A stretch of DNA of 64,000 bases, taken from Cyathus striatus (lineage: Eukaryota; Basidiomycota; Agaricomycetes; Agaricales; Nidulariaceae). The stretch covers positions 5,084,001 to 5,148,000 of the forward strand of contig JAOVFP010000005.1 of assembly GCA_025738555.1 (NCBI GenBank), written 5' to 3'. Numbering within the stretch: the first letter of the stretch is position 1; the number at the start of each line of letters is the position of its first letter. Below are positions 1-14,247 of this stretch, piece by piece. Made by a program: the position numbers and the translations under genes. Under the pieces are notes generated by a model. It had not been told where the DNA came from and did not search any database. It saw only the letters and a list, made by a program, of their open reading frames with translations.

Positions 1-731
1 TATAAGTTATACTTATCTACTTGTTATCTACTTGTGGATTCCTAGTCATTTCAACGAAAGTCATAAAAAGTTCAACACAGCCTCTATACTTTCAGTGGTG
101 AAATAACGAAGGGTAATGAGTTAGGGAACGCGTGATCTGGAAGATTTTTAGACATTCTTTGACGGCTATGTGTTTGAATAACATCTCCAAGATGATTCGA
201 GACTTCCCCGGTAAAATTGTCGATGGCGTCTAAATCATGAAGTAGCGTACGTGCATACTTGCTATACTGATTTTCAACATTAGCCATAGAATTAGTATGG
301 TTTAGCCTGTCAGTCTATGAGTATATAATTATTAAACGCTTCGAAATGTCAAGACTACACACCGAACGTCACAAAACATCTTGACTTCACGTGTTATCGC
401 GTTCAAAATTTGCGATTTTGCTTCGGCTATATCTTGCTTGACATCATCAAAGCGTCGTGTGTATTTGCAGAGTAGGACCTATTAACAGAGGGTAAGACAA
501 AGCCCTACCAGTGACATGAAACTTGACTTCGTTGATTTGTTTAATAAGCTAAAAGGACGAAGGTGTTTTTCATATAAGTATAAGTATATTTGGAACTATT
601 CATAAGGAACATACGTTAGAAAACCTTGGCGTAACGGGCAAGCTTTCCAAAGGCTTTATATCAGAATGTCTTTGAATAGTACTATCGTCGACTAAAGAGT
701 AATCGGCATTCACGTCTGCCGAACGTCTGTA
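1..731. other. AT-rich stretch without a clear gene
   Basis: No recognisable protein. The only frame of note is a 67-codon minus-strand ORF at 84-287 (starts MANVENQYSK). It has a plausible amino-acid mix and could be a terminal exon of a gene lying to its right, but no splice partner could be fixed. The rest is AT-rich with frequent stops on both strands. Confidence 0.4.
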
Positions 732-1331
732 CTACCAATTTAGCGTACCCTTGCAATGCATCTTATATATCTCCGAAGCCGAACGTTGCATGACTGTCGG
801 AGAATCTTTTTCTAACGACTTGCAGCGGTTTGACACAGACTGAAGTCGACGACCTCTATCAGGCTTTTCAGATGTATTCGATTTAGAAGAGGGTATTTGC
901 GGGGTCTTCGCAATTCTCAAAATGTCAGCTTTATATCCTGAAAAAAAAAACTTAACCCCGTGAAAATATTTGCAACGAACCTTTGATGTAAAATGTCCAT
1001 AATCAGCAACAATAGGACCATCGTTGTATACAGATATTTCGTTCAACTGTTGTTGGTATTCTTCGATGATATGCTCCTCAACATCCTGCTTATGTTGCAG
1101 CGCCGAATGCTGATCAGGGTGGTCTCCCTTATGGTTAAAGTCAGACGAAAAATAGTTATAGTAAAATGTCATCAGCGAATAATTAGTAATGTTCATTGTA
1201 TCACAAACCGTAAGATCCACCACTCCGCAAACTTCATGTTGTGGCCCAGAGAGTACATTCTTGGTATTTTTATTTGCTACTATGCAATCAGAATGCGCTT
1301 TCAAGCGCTTTGCACAGTTGTTGTTCGCCAT
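732..1331 (-). CDS. Unrecognised 199-codon ORF, possibly spliced
   Basis: This is the longest open frame in the first 3.7 kb and starts with a true ATG (MANNNCAKRL). I do not recognise the protein. The N-terminal third has five cysteines in about 60 residues, the middle is rich in His, Gln and Glu, and the last 60 residues are basic and Ser-rich. A good intron lies at 938-980 on the minus strand: donor GTTCGT and acceptor CAG preceded by ten T. It is 43 nt, so splicing shifts the frame and ends the protein within about seven codons; leaving it in gives the 199-residue product. No signal peptide or membrane helix is evident. It may be a lineage-specific gene or a decayed one. Confidence 0.3.
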   Translation of the reverse strand: MANNNCAKRLKAHSDCIVANKNTKNVLSGPQHEVCGVVDLTVCDTMNITNYSLMTFYYNYFSSDFNHKGDHPDQHSALQHKQDVEEHIIEEYQQQLNEISVYNDGPIVADYGHFTSKVRCKYFHGVKFFFSGYKADILRIAKTPQIPSSKSNTSEKPDRGRRLQSVSNRCKSLEKDSPTVMQRSASEIYKMHCKGTLNW

Positions 1332-3957
1332 GACCGTAGCATCAACGTTTTTCCCGCTTTCGCAATGTTGTACGCAATAGGAATCAGGTTCGTTGGAGCA
1401 TTCAAATCGTTTTCTCTTGGTTATTGCCGGCGCTACGTCAACATATTAAAATGGATGGCAAGACTCCAGTTTAAACAGTTATACAGAATACACCGGATGG
1501 ATGTTCCACAAAGGGTGAAGTAATATTACTTTGCTGCCAGACTAAAGTACGTTTCAGCATTAGTTACGAATATCTGTAGTGACCTACGGTCAGAGATGCT
1601 CTTTATCTTGCTCTTAAATGAAATTGTCAGTTTTGTTCGGTATTGCAACTTGCCATGCTGCTGCAAACCTGAGTCACTGCACCGTTGAAGTGCTTGATAT
1701 CAGAGCTTAGCTCAATAATAGCTTCGGCCTTCGACATTTTTATTTCCTTTTTTTGCGAAGTATCAATCCTGTCGTACTACAGTGGTTTCCTTTCAGTACC
1801 CTTACTCAAAACGATAAGGGTGTTGTTACGCACCAGTCCTCTATTCCTCATGACCAAAAGAAGTCTATCCAGAACGTTAGTGCTTAATTGACAGCCTACG
1901 GTATGCCTTTCGATCTTAGAGTCCCCTTTGCCTAGCACATTGTCCCTAAGACTTGGCAAGTGAATTAAGTGCAATGACATGGTAATCTTGTCTTTGCACG
2001 ATTTACGAATCCGAATATGAGCGACTGAAACATATGGAATGGAAATCATCTCGAGCTCGCCATTCTAACACGCATAGTTCATACGCATAGTTCAAACTTC
2101 GGCAAGCAGAAGAATCCCAACTGACCTGGTCTAGAATCGCGAAAAACCCATTTCCGTCCAAGTATAGTCTATTTATGTTTATTAGTGTTTTCCCGAAAGA
2201 AACATGATAGACTTCAAATGGTTGGGGGCTATGAATGTTATATGAATGGTCAAGTAATGAGGAATGCAGCATCAGGATGGATACACAAGGTAACTCACAA
2301 AAGTACATTAGACTTGGCGAGTGTATCGATAATCTTCAAAGAAGTAATATGCCAATCTGGGCTTTCAATATTTTCCAAAATGTGAATGATCTGTTCACTG
2401 CATGGAAAGGCAGAGTGGAAAGTGTCCTTGATGAATTCTGAGCGCTTTTGGTGGCCTTTTGGTACTTTGATTGAAGGCAACAAACTCGCAAAAAGATCTA
2501 AAATTGTCTCAAGAGCAATATAATCTAATGGTATGTGTTAGAACGGCCAATATATGCGTAAAACATACTGACGCTGGACGTTTGAAATTATTGTCCCGAT
2601 TCGCTGACTGCAGACATGAATGTGAGAAAGTCATGCTATATTCCAATGAATGCTCACCCTCCAAGAATCGAGCAGTCGCGTAACTTCCTTTGATTTTCAG
2701 CATGTGAAACGACAGTTTCAAATAATACCTGGCAAGCCTGGATCCGATTTTAGGCAATGAACTCGATAAGGATGCGCCAAGGAAGACAATAGATGATTTC
2801 GACTCACTGCACTAAGAATATTTTCGCGGATATCCGCCGCAGACGCCGGAAGTTGTAAGGGAAAATAAAGGCTGCATAAAACACCATACAGTTCGTTGCC
2901 TACAATAGTCCGATTTCTGTCTAGCATTTAGAAAGCAGTCAACCCTTCGATACAGAGCCAGGTGGTTTTGTACTTACAACTAGGATAGCTTTCGAGGAAA
3001 TCCTTGAAAAGCAGTGAAATATCGAAAGGGGAGCCTTATGATATCCAGGACTTACTCGGATACCCGAAAGAATAGAAATTAAAATCGACACCCATGCATG
3101 GTTTTTGTCGGATTGATTTACTGGAGATTTCCTAGTTTCAAAATCGATCCTCTCGTTATGGATAAGGAGAAGGATGCTAGAGCAAAGTTGTAACGCGACT
3201 GTTGTAACAGCAACATAGAGGAGAATTATATCTTGACGAAAAGTGGTCGATATATGTATAATAGCTTTGGAAGAAGGCTGAAGGGTGTTCTATATAAGTA
3301 TTATGTCAGTGAGTGAGATAAGCTGCCTTGTATCGTTTGAAGACATGCAAGCATTTGTACAGATGATTCCAAGCGTTGCAAAGGTTGCTGAAGTGCTTCC
3401 GACTTATATTCATCGCAATACCCAGCACGTGTAGCTGCAGCTAAAGCTTGAAAGGAGGCATTTACACGGTCCATAAATATCATGCCGTGCTTGGTCACGA
3501 TGAAGAGTACTAGTAATATATGCTTTGGACGATTATATATGTTATGTAAACAAATAAGCTTCAGAATGAATGGGTTCAAGTTGCTGAATGACTTGAAACT
3601 TGCAAGGATGATACAGTGTGCAGGCAACATGCAGGCCCATGTGACTTATGATTTTATGCCACATTCTGATTCTCACGAGCTCTTTCCCTTCCACTACAAA
3701 CTGGGCTTACATTTATTTTAACGCGCTCGTTTACCTTTCCCCTAAATGTCCGCAAGTGGTATCAGAACTGTGAAAAGCTCTTTAACATCCGTCCTCCCCC
3801 CCTTCAAGATGGTGATCAAATTCTTATATCGTATCCGTATCTGCATTACGCTAACAGTTTACTTCAATGGCACTTAGCCTCCCAAAATAAAAAGGAAGCA
3901 TTTAAGAAGGGTAAGCGACTTTGTTGCGTACCTACTGGAAGAAATTTATATATTCAG
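1332..3957. other. Gene-poor region with fragmentary minus-strand coding-like segments
   Basis: Several minus-strand stretches read like exons but could not be joined into one model. One near 1611-1755 starts MSKAEAIIEL and ends at a TGA. One near 2300-2460 has helical, charged content (KRSEFIKDTF, ILENIESPDW). One near 3301-3480 is Ala/Leu-rich (MDRVNASFQALAAATRAGY). They lie in one orientation, as expected for a multi-exon gene of unknown family or its remains. A plus-strand frame without an ATG, 3672-3918, could supply the missing 5' exon of the bestrophin gene that follows. No repeat or transposon protein was recognised. Confidence 0.25.
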
Positions 3958-5799
3958 AACAGTATTCATGGCTACCTGATGTTTTTCGTTTAAAAGGCAG
4001 CGTACGACGAAGACCCTATATCACTAAGTCACTATTTCCGGTTAACCGATTTGATAGATTATAGCACGGATAATTGGGCCAGTTCTTACTGTTACTTCCT
4101 TTTCCATTCTTGTGGCATATGCCTGGTCAAGAGGGTACAAAATTGTTTTAACTAATTCCATTTTTCCCCTGCTTTCAGTTGTGGTAAGCAGTGTTCATTA
4201 AGTACTTGTGACGTGTTGAATAATTACATGTTAGGTTGGACTTATTCTGGTGTTCCGGTGAGTCTACCTATTAATTATGCCTGTTGCGCATATAACTCAT
4301 ACGATTTGAAAAGGAACGGGTGAGTTTCTGTCAGCTGTATATGTTGCCATGACTAGTTGTGAATCGTGATTGTTTCTACAAAGAACCTCCTACGACCGAT
4401 ATTGGGAAGGAAGGAAATCATTTGCGACACTATCATCAAATATTCGCAATCTGGCACGCCAGTTCTGGGTTAATGTCGGAGTCCCGCCCGGTCCTATAGA
4501 TCAGAATCCCGGAATTACGATGAAAGCAAGACTCCCAACTCAGACGTTACATCATCTCAACTCCGGCGACGCAAGATAGAAGCATTGCGTTTGTGCCTCT
4601 CCTTTGTTTTTGCTACAAAGCATTATCTTCGAGGCGAGGATGGCACAAACCACGCAGATTACCTTGGGGTTTTGCCCGCTTCCTTTGCGAGGTTCGATGA
4701 AATGGGATATTATACACAGCAAACCACAGCAGGCATTTCTTATGCAGCGACAAGGAGTAACTCTTTCAGCCGAGAAGCAAGCCCCAACGGTCGTGCCACC
4801 CCAGATCAATCCACTAGACCAGATGCTACCAAGAGAATTAGAGTAAAACGAAGCAAACAGCAGATACCAGATACAACTACTCCATTGCTTGTTGATACAC
4901 ATCGTAGCGTTGAATTTGACCCATATGCTGAAGTTTCCTTGCCTCTTCCACTTATGTACGTCAGCCAGTGACTTGTCTTTCATACCTTTGATAATCTGAT
5001 CACATTTAAGTATTGCGCATGAATTAACACGTCTCATATTTCAGTTTCGACGCGAGGGCTTTTTGGAGACGGTTGGCCCTGCAGGTATGTAAATCAACTT
5101 TCTATAGCTACTTTTAAGATCTATCCGTAAGTCTCATTCGGCCGATTCCAGGGACAAATGCAATGGGGCAACTGTAAGTTCAACGCTGGCAGATAAAGTT
5201 TACAACTTATTTAGTACCTTTTTCTTCAGAGTTCAAAGCATGGTTGACCAGCTGACATCCATGGAGCGTGTCGCTAATACCCCCATCCCCATATCATGTA
5301 TGTACCAAAAACAGATCATTTCGAATATATCTGACGAGGCGTGATAGATGGTATACATCTGAAGCAGTGTGTCATGCTGTATCTTTTTGCCTTGCCTTTA
5401 ACATTGGTAAATGAACTGGGCTGGGCTATGATCCCCATTGTAACCGTTGTAGCCTTCACATTCATGGGAATAGAGGGTATCGCGGATGAAATTGAGATGC
5501 CATTTGGTTGGTATTGTTTCGATATTGCGCCGATATTGCAGTAGTTAACTAGTACACATAGGAACGGACGAGCGAGATTTGCCACTTGGTTAGGCGCTCT
5601 TGAAATGTTATACATTCTGTATTGATGGTCATCCTCTCTAGATCGTTATTGTGCCGATTTGAAGGAAGAAATTAAGTGAGCACTCATTAACGAACACTGC
5701 GTTTTAGCTTAAAAAATATTTTTTAGCTACATTATTGATCGGCTGCCAGAAGGCGGAGAGCAGCTTCATGGATATGATGATGGAGAGGGAGACGACTAA
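3958..5799 (+). CDS. Bestrophin-family anion channel (frame interrupted)
   Basis: Fungal bestrophin-like membrane protein, a family of chloride/bicarbonate channels. Reading in order: SWLPDVFRLKGS, a first membrane segment (IIGPVLTVTSFSILVAYAW), RTSYDRYWEGRK, then LCLSFVFATKHYLRGEDG, ERVANTPIPISYGIHLKQC, a hydrophobic pair of helices, DEIEMPFGTDERDLPLDRYC and the C-terminal RLPEGGEQLHGYDDGEGDD with stop 5797-5799. These are signature blocks of the family. Exons at 4235-4257, 5152-5173 and 5562-5588 are only 22-27 nt. Between about 4474 and 4577 the frame slips by one base (see findings). The true start is uncertain: the first recognisable exon begins at 3958 after a GTAAGC...TTCAG intron, and no ATG was fixed upstream. 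It converges on NDUFV2, 118 bp away. Confidence 0.85.
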
Positions 5800-5917
5800 A
5801 GGAAATTAGTTCAGTTATATATTTTGAGAATATCACATTTCATCGCCGTCAGCACTTATTCACCCTGATTTACCCAATCATTTATAAGTATATAGCAGTA
5901 TATAGGCATGGCAATTA

Positions 5918-6870
5918 CTACTGGAAATCTAGTTGACAGAACTCGCCAGGCCCGTATGGCTATTAAGAGAGATAAGAAACACGTTACAAATATCTCAAAA
6001 ATTACGAACCTTTGATGTCAGTGCAGTCAGACCCGCTGAGTTCTCACTGGTCTTTCTGTTACTCTGAGGGCCAGGCTTAGGTTTCTCTCCTTTTGCAAAC
6101 GTATCCAGGATCATCTTGGCTGTCTGTGGTGTTAGATCCTCATAAAAGTCATCACCAATAACAAACATGGGTGCATTGCTACACGCGCCCTGGCATTCGA
6201 CCTCGATGACGGTGAACTTGCCATCCTTGGTAGTTTGCCCGGGTTGAATTCCTCCGAGATGCCGACAAACAGTATCGAGGATCTCTGTCGAGCCACGAAG
6301 CATGCAAGGGGTAGTTGTACAGACTTGTACGAAATGCTCTCCAATGGGTTCCCTGCAGGTAACAGTTAGGTGAGTTAAAGATTAGGATAATAGAGGGACG
6401 TGGGGCGTGCCTATTGAACATGGTATAGAAAGTGGCGACTTCGTAGACACGCATAGGTGGCATTTCGAGAAGACTTGCAACGTAATTCATGACACTGATA
6501 CTTGTCCATCCCTTATTTTGTCGTTGGCCAAGGTCTAGAAGAGGAATAACGGCTGCCTTTTTGTATTGAGGAGGATAATGAGAGATGATTTGCTGCGCGT
6601 GCTCCATGTTATGCGATGTAAATTCAAATGGGACCTGGAAAACGATAATTAATGAAGATAAATTGAATATTATCTGATATATGTACCTTTGGATTATTAT
6701 ACGGGGTATCTCTGTGCTGTCGAACGGGTAAGTATAGAGACTAGTTGTACTGGGGTAAGACAGGCTTACAACAAATAGAGCATCTGATCTTTTCTGGGAA
6801 GTAGAGGAAAATGGAGACGAATATGGCCTTTTAATGACAGAAGAGAGCGGTCTTGAAAGCCTTGCAAACA
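5918..6870 (-). CDS. NDUFV2: NADH:ubiquinone oxidoreductase 24-kDa subunit, mitochondrial
   Basis: Complex I peripheral-arm subunit that holds the N1a [2Fe-2S] cluster, in the mitochondrial matrix. The start [19 protein letters not shown] is a typical Arg/Ser-rich import presequence. The body has QKGW-type text ([16 protein letters not shown]), the [15 protein letters not shown] block and the four cluster cysteines as CTTTPC and ECQGAC. The last intron splits TALTSK from PYGPGEFCQ, a very conserved C-terminus, and the frame stops at 5918-5920 after LDFQ. At least four short introns are needed. No broken frame was seen. Divergent to the aldo-keto reductase at 7370. Confidence 0.93.
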
Positions 6871-7369
6871 TATCGAAGGACAGTGAGGCTGAAGAGGAAG
6901 TATCTGGCGTGGAGACGAGTGAGGAACTTAAGTAGACAATTAAGCAAAGCAAAGAAGGGAAGAAGGGGTGGGGCAGATTGAACGCAGGAGAAATAAAACG
7001 CGCAGACTTGAGCTAACGAGCCTGTTCAAGGACTTTGCTCAGTTGAGGTTGATTAAGAGCGTCGACGGTGAGCGGATCGAAACGAATTGTCCCCGGGAAC
7101 ACAAATTGCTTATGTAATAAACGGTCTTAGTTATTTACGCAATGCTAGTGGATGGCTAATAATTTCTCCAAAACATCTCACGTTGATACTGTTTCGTAAC
7201 AGTTTCCTTAGTCCTATGATAATTTTAGTCTCCAGTTATAAGTAAATCTCCTGATCATGGGTTCATGCAGTCCCTTGTCTTATAAATTAACAATAACATA
7301 CTTCTTTCTCAGATAACCTTCCTATTTTCCCCTCCGTTGAGCACTCAGATATCGTATTCCACCCTAACG
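6871..7369. other. Intergenic, divergent promoters
   Basis: 499 bp between the complex I subunit (-) and the aldo-keto reductase (+). No ORF of interest. It must hold both promoters; no clear TATA box or repeat was identified. Confidence 0.5.
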
Positions 7370-9021
<1,652 letters not shown>

Positions 9022-9054
9022 GTACTACATACACTCTTTACTCAAATAATTGTT

Positions 9055-12000
9055 TTATGTGTCTATCATCGACCTTCGCCACCTGGATGTTAGCTCGTCT
9101 ACCTTCAACAGAACGCCCGCTGCCACACTTTTTAGCTTGGTTTCATGTAATCCGCCTGCTCCTTGAGCTTGGATGCCTTTGTCAAGTAGTGAAAATACTT
9201 TTCCTGCCCAGTCACCAGCACCCAGTAATAGTGCTGTATGCTCCAAACTAATCAACCGACCACTATCTAGATCAAGACACCCATCCAAAACGACGAGTGC
9301 CAACTCGAACGCAGACGTAAGCACCGAAGCCTCCTTTCCCCACTGTTCTACTGCTTCATCCGTTTCAATTTCATTCATTGTGGATGAAAGAGGTCTTGTC
9401 CCCGAGGTTACAGCCAGCTCTAAGGCATTCGGGGCAATTATCGCTAGCCATTCAGGTGCGTTCTGTGATGCGTGCACCAGGATAGCGACTGCTCGAAGAT
9501 ACTGTGCAAAGACAACTGGATTTAGTATTAATCCCGTTCCAGCACTATGGTAGCGCTGCCTCTGTTCTAAATGAATCGTCAGTTCTTCTCTCATCTGTTC
9601 GTCGCGCAGAAATTCCCAAAATCGGTGAACGAGAGGCATAATAAAGAATTGGGCTGCAACGTCAATATAGGATATTGTTTTTGCGACTAATGAAGAAGAT
9701 ATGGCGGCGCTCGACACCTCTGAAATAGTTTGAATATGTCTAATACGCAAGTGCTTTTCCCGAGCCAATGTGGTACGTTTAGTAACGTTAAGTTTATGCT
9801 TGTCAATGGAACCAACACTAATCACTTGGGAAATATCTTTCAGCTCCATTGAACTTCGATTTAAATCTAAATTTCTGGAAGGAAGGGGAAGCGAAGCGAG
9901 TTCCCTCGCCCCCATTGATAGTGCATTTAGAAGAGCAAACCGTTGTACCACTGAATATTGACTTTTGAAAAATTCTTCAATCAGAACCCTGTGCAAATCG
10001 GCTGTCAATAACAGTCACGTATGCATTGTAAATAGGAAATCGGCTGACGGGGCTGCTTGCTTTGGGGCGCATGCAACTAACGCAGTTAACGCTGCCTGCC
10101 TTCTTTCTTCAAACCGAGGAAGGTCGAAGTTATCTTGCAATGATAGTAGGCCGTACGTGAGATTGATGGCATTTTCCTCTGAAATAAAACGAAATATATA
10201 AACAACCAATAAAAAACATAAAGTTAGTTACCTAGTTCCGTTCCATAATCTCTCTTCTTTCTGATTAACGCTTCAGCGCAAGAAAGCGCAACTTCCTGTT
10301 CGTCCGCTTCGTGTGGTTTGTCCATTTCATTTTTACTGACACCTCGGAGTAGCTGTCCCAGCTGAACGAGATATGCTGGACGAGAAACTTTCTTTATTCC
10401 GACATTCAAGGTTGGCTCTCTTTCCAACTCGTCGAGGTCTGTAGGTGTTGGTGACACAGAACGTGACGAGTCGCGTGATGTATAACCAGTTAGTGAGTCA
10501 TCAGAATCAGATTCTTGATGACTGGACAATGATGGTTTCTTGGAAATCAGAAGGTCTTCCACAGCTTGCTGTGGTACGCTGATGTCTATATCACTATTTT
10601 GCTGTATTTTCTCTGCCATGTCAGCATCAACATCTCTTCGTTCAATTAATTTCCGTAAGTCTCTTGCCCACTGTCTATCAAGATCACCTCCCTCCCAATC
10701 CTTGAAATTTAGCGTTTTTCCAGAAAAGTTCGCTACAACCTCTGCTGTAAGCATGCCACAACGCCGGACTGACGGGTCCAAGTGTGAGATATATTTGGAG
10801 ACACCTTGTATCAAATTGGGAGAGTGTGCAATAGCCAGGATAGTTTGCTCAGATGAGCGGATATACGACAAGGTGATGATCAGTAACGAGGTTACGTCTT
10901 TTCCATTAAGTCAGTCATTTGGTTCAAATTCATTCAGAGAGCTTACAGTGGTGGTAAGAAAGTAGCGAGCGCTTGACATGTTCAGTTGATGACCAGGCTT
11001 CAACAACCGCATCCAGAAACGAAGCCAGAACTGTGTTAATGTCTTCATGAGTTGGAATTAAAAATAAATAAATAAAACAGACTAAAAACCTGGGAGATCA
11101 ACTATGCCTGTTTCACAACCACCAGAAATCCAACAAACAAAAATACGGGCCCTCGACTCGTCCCAGTCATGCTGAATCACCAGGTTTATTGTGTATTCCC
11201 ATAACTCGTCTCCAGGGTAAAGACGCCCGACCAGGCCATTTAAAAGGCACGAGATCTTCCTTATGCATAACCTGCTCAATACGTCAGATTTTAGAGGAGG
11301 TTTTAGCTTATCCGTTGAAGAAAACAAGGAATGAAGAATAGACTGTATTGCGTGCCCAGAAGAAATATTCCGCAGCAAATAGGGCCAATACAGCTTGTAT
11401 AAATCTGAGTCAGTGCGAGAAGCAAATCGACTCTCTAGCACCGGCATGGTAGATTGGAAAAACGAAGGTTGGGAACGCGATACAGGGGGATAAGAAGGAA
11501 AGAGTCCAACATTGACCAATCTCGAGAACAAATAACTTAATAATGTTATTGATTCTTGTATAATACCGAGTGTGAGTATGCTATATACATCAGGAGTATA
11601 TTTGCTGCGACTGACCTGAAAGTGGCTTGGACGATAAAGAATGGACCAAAATCTCAGACCTTAGACATATGTTGGTGAAGTAGGTTCCGTGTTCGAGTTC
11701 GAGAGGATAGTCTGTTTTGCCCCGCACAGCGTTGGCAACTTTTGCAGGTACCATAAGCACAGTCTTTACGCAGTCTTCCCAAAGGGATAGCTTGACCGTA
11801 TTATCCAAGTCAGATCGAAGAGAAATAGCCGCGTACAATTTCTCAACGGGATACCTGATTACTAAACTTCGCAATAAACGTATGCCTTGCTTCGTCAAAC
11901 GAGTAGTCATAAGGATGGAGAAGGCAGAAATCGCTACTTGTCCTGAAACAGAGGCGACATCGGTATCAGGAGCGAAGAACTGCTCCAACAGAGTAAATGA

Positions 12001-12270
12001 GCCATCTTCCTCCAGGATATTATCCCATATCGGCAGAACATGCTCCAGTAGGGCGCGCTGAATAGAGGGAATATACTTTAAAATAGCGAGTCTGGTTTTG
12101 TAGATACGATTTTTGCTGTATGGTTTGAATTGTGGAGGGAGAAGATTCAGGTATTCAAGTGGAACGGTAAGAAGGTCAAGCAGAGTAGTGAGATCAGCAA
12201 TTGGATTTTGGAATTGTTCTGTTATCTCCAGCAAGCGATGCCTTATTGGGGCATCTTCATCTAAAAGCAT
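9055..12270 (-). CDS. TEL2: Telomere length regulation protein TEL2
   Basis: TEL2/TELO2 is the alpha-solenoid core of the TTT co-chaperone complex (Tel2-Tti1-Tti2) that matures PI3K-like kinases such as TOR, ATM and ATR. The strongest evidence is the family block near 10224-10871: NLIQGVSKYISHLDPSVRRC, then GMLTAEVVANFSGK and a KDW/W pair. It is followed by an acidic/Ser-rich low-complexity linker and YLVQLGQLLRG. The N-terminal half is helical with no motif. The start MLLDEDAPIRHRLLEI at 12270 is the first ATG of the long first exon. Few introns (near 10205-10230, 10870-10925, 10990-11085, 11530-11600). Estimated length is about 1000 residues, typical of fungal TEL2. Reading frames join without breaks. 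Confidence 0.88.
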
Positions 12271-12614
12271 GGTGAGGATGGGCTACAGTGAATGAGCTCA
12301 AGCTCAAGCTTTGCACGAGCCTGGAACGTCGACTCAGAGGGTTATTAACTAGTTTGTAGTGGGGTCATCAAAGTCAGTTCTTAACGTTTTACATAACTTT
12401 TAATTTTAAGTTTCGTGTATGTACATGTATGTACGTCAGAGTACGTTACATCTTACCTCTGTACTTTACATCAAGCTCAAGTTTATTTCAATTCTATTTC
12501 TCGACTGCACGTACAATTATAAATCTCAGTCTGCTTCGATACGCTTTCGTTTGATATCACTCGAATAAACAAACGAAACCACATCGAGTTTCAACGGCCT
12601 GCACTCGAGTCACA
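12271..12614. other. Divergent promoter region TEL2 / Atg38-like
   Basis: 344 bp between two divergent starts. It contains a run of short GTAC-type palindromes (around 12417-12450, repeated TGTACGT/GTACATG units) and GAGCTCAAGCTCAAG repeats near 12293-12310. Nothing coding was seen. Confidence 0.4.
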
Positions 12615-14247
12615 ATGAATACACCGATGAATACTGTAATCATCATTGCTGGTTGCGCTTGCTGAAATATCAGCGAACTTATTTCATATTCAGGCTCATC
12701 AACATGCAGCAAATGCTGACGAGTATGCGGAAAGCGGACTTATCGTCCTTGCTGCGGATGAACACCTTAAAGCAGCAGATGGATATATGGCTGCAGTGGA
12801 ACACAGCCAGGATGAAGCTGTAGGGCCTTTGTCATTTGCCCAACATTTGCTCGTACGTTGTACTGATCATATTTTGTATGAAGGCAAAAAGGACACTGAG
12901 AAAACTCTTCGACGAGCACTGCAAAGCCGCAAAAGAACTAGAGCGTAGAATTGAGAAACTCAAAAGTGAAGGAAAGGACCCTGCACTCCCACAAAAGTCC
13001 GACTACCGCAAAACAACGATTTCTGCCTCCACTCGCCAGAATTCTACCACTCCAACTGATGCCTCTCGAATATCTTCATCTTCTCCCCTTCAGTTACAGC
13101 GCACCATGGTCGACACAGTAGATGAGTCATTTATGCTTTTAGGTGGTCAACGAGTAGGTGCTGTTCATTGCCATTCAGACGTGACATCCTGTTTAAATAT
13201 GCTTAGTCTGATCCGGGGGATGCTTTCAATCACTTTTGGAATATCATGCAAGGAATGCTGGATAACCTATCGCAACCTGTTGCATTTGCCACGATACCGC
13301 TCAATAACTACACAGACGATGGGGACCATGCTACCGATACGAAACTAGGAGAAGTTACATCAAGATTGGGTATGGACAGTTATCTCGCAAGTGACAAGGA
13401 TGTGGACGAACCAATACTAGCGCGTTTTACCAGGCATTTTGGAATTGGTCGGGAAAAGCGTATCAGGACCTCAGAAGAAGCAAATATTGTTGATCGATCA
13501 GATGCCGACAGTTTTGTAGACGGGTTTTTCGACGAAGGTTCGATGTGGATTTATCGCAATAGTAAACATGGCTAATACAGTTATATAAATAGGTGACGAG
13601 CTCTCAGAATCATTCCTTTTAATTTCTTCTGAGCCTGAACCTTCGTCTACTGCTCTGAAGAGGGAGAACACAGTGTTGAAGTCTGAATTAGCAGTCATGG
13701 AGAAACGCCTTGAAGCTACTGAGCGGGTTCTCCAACTTCGTAAAGAACAAGATTTACAGTTACGTGACAGCATTTTTCAGGCAACCAGAGAGGTACAACG
13801 GTTTTAAATATTGTTGTTACCTTCATCTCGTTTATATCAGTTACAGGCTCAGCGAGTGATGGGTGCGTCCGGACTGCTACATCGGCCATCTGAGCTTAAT
13901 ACTCCAAACATCAATACGACGGGTAATCAGTTATCTGGCCTGAGCAGTGGTCGAGAGGCGCAGTATCTTCGCCGTATCAAAGAACTTGAAGACGAATTAC
14001 GAACGATCAAGACAGAGAATGAAAAAAATGTTAGTGCATGATAACATTAAACAGTTGAGAACTTTCGCTCATGCTCAACTCATGCTTCAAACAGAAAGCT
14101 ATGATCTTGAAGTTTCGGGAACGCTGGGAAAAGTTAAAGGAGTCTGCGAAACGCAAAAAAGAGCTCAAAACCGTTAATGTTAATATGAGAGAACACATAG
14201 TGGAAGAACCTGAAGTAAAAGAAGCATCAGATGAGCAAGTTGGATAA
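12615..14247 (+). CDS. MIT-domain coiled-coil protein, probable Atg38/NRBF2 relative
   Basis: Exon 1 is only seven codons (12615-12635, MNTPMNT), spliced to AHQHAANADEYAESGLIVLA at 12694. The N-terminal helices (residues 8-80: AHQ..A..AD, AADEHLKAADGYMAAV, KLFDEHCKAAKELERRIEKL) match the three-helix MIT hairpin of the NRBF2/Atg38 family. Those proteins bridge the halves of the autophagy PI3-kinase complex I. After a Ser/Thr-rich linker comes DESFMLLGGQ, then FWNIMQGMLDNLSQPVAFAT, an acidic stretch (LLISSEPEPSSTALKRE), a coiled coil (ELAVMEKRLEATERVLQLR) and a Lys-rich end (REHIVEEPEVKEASDEQVG, stop 14245-14247). The MIT plus C-terminal coiled-coil layout fits Atg38, but sequence identity in this family is low, so function is inferred. 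Confidence 0.6.
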
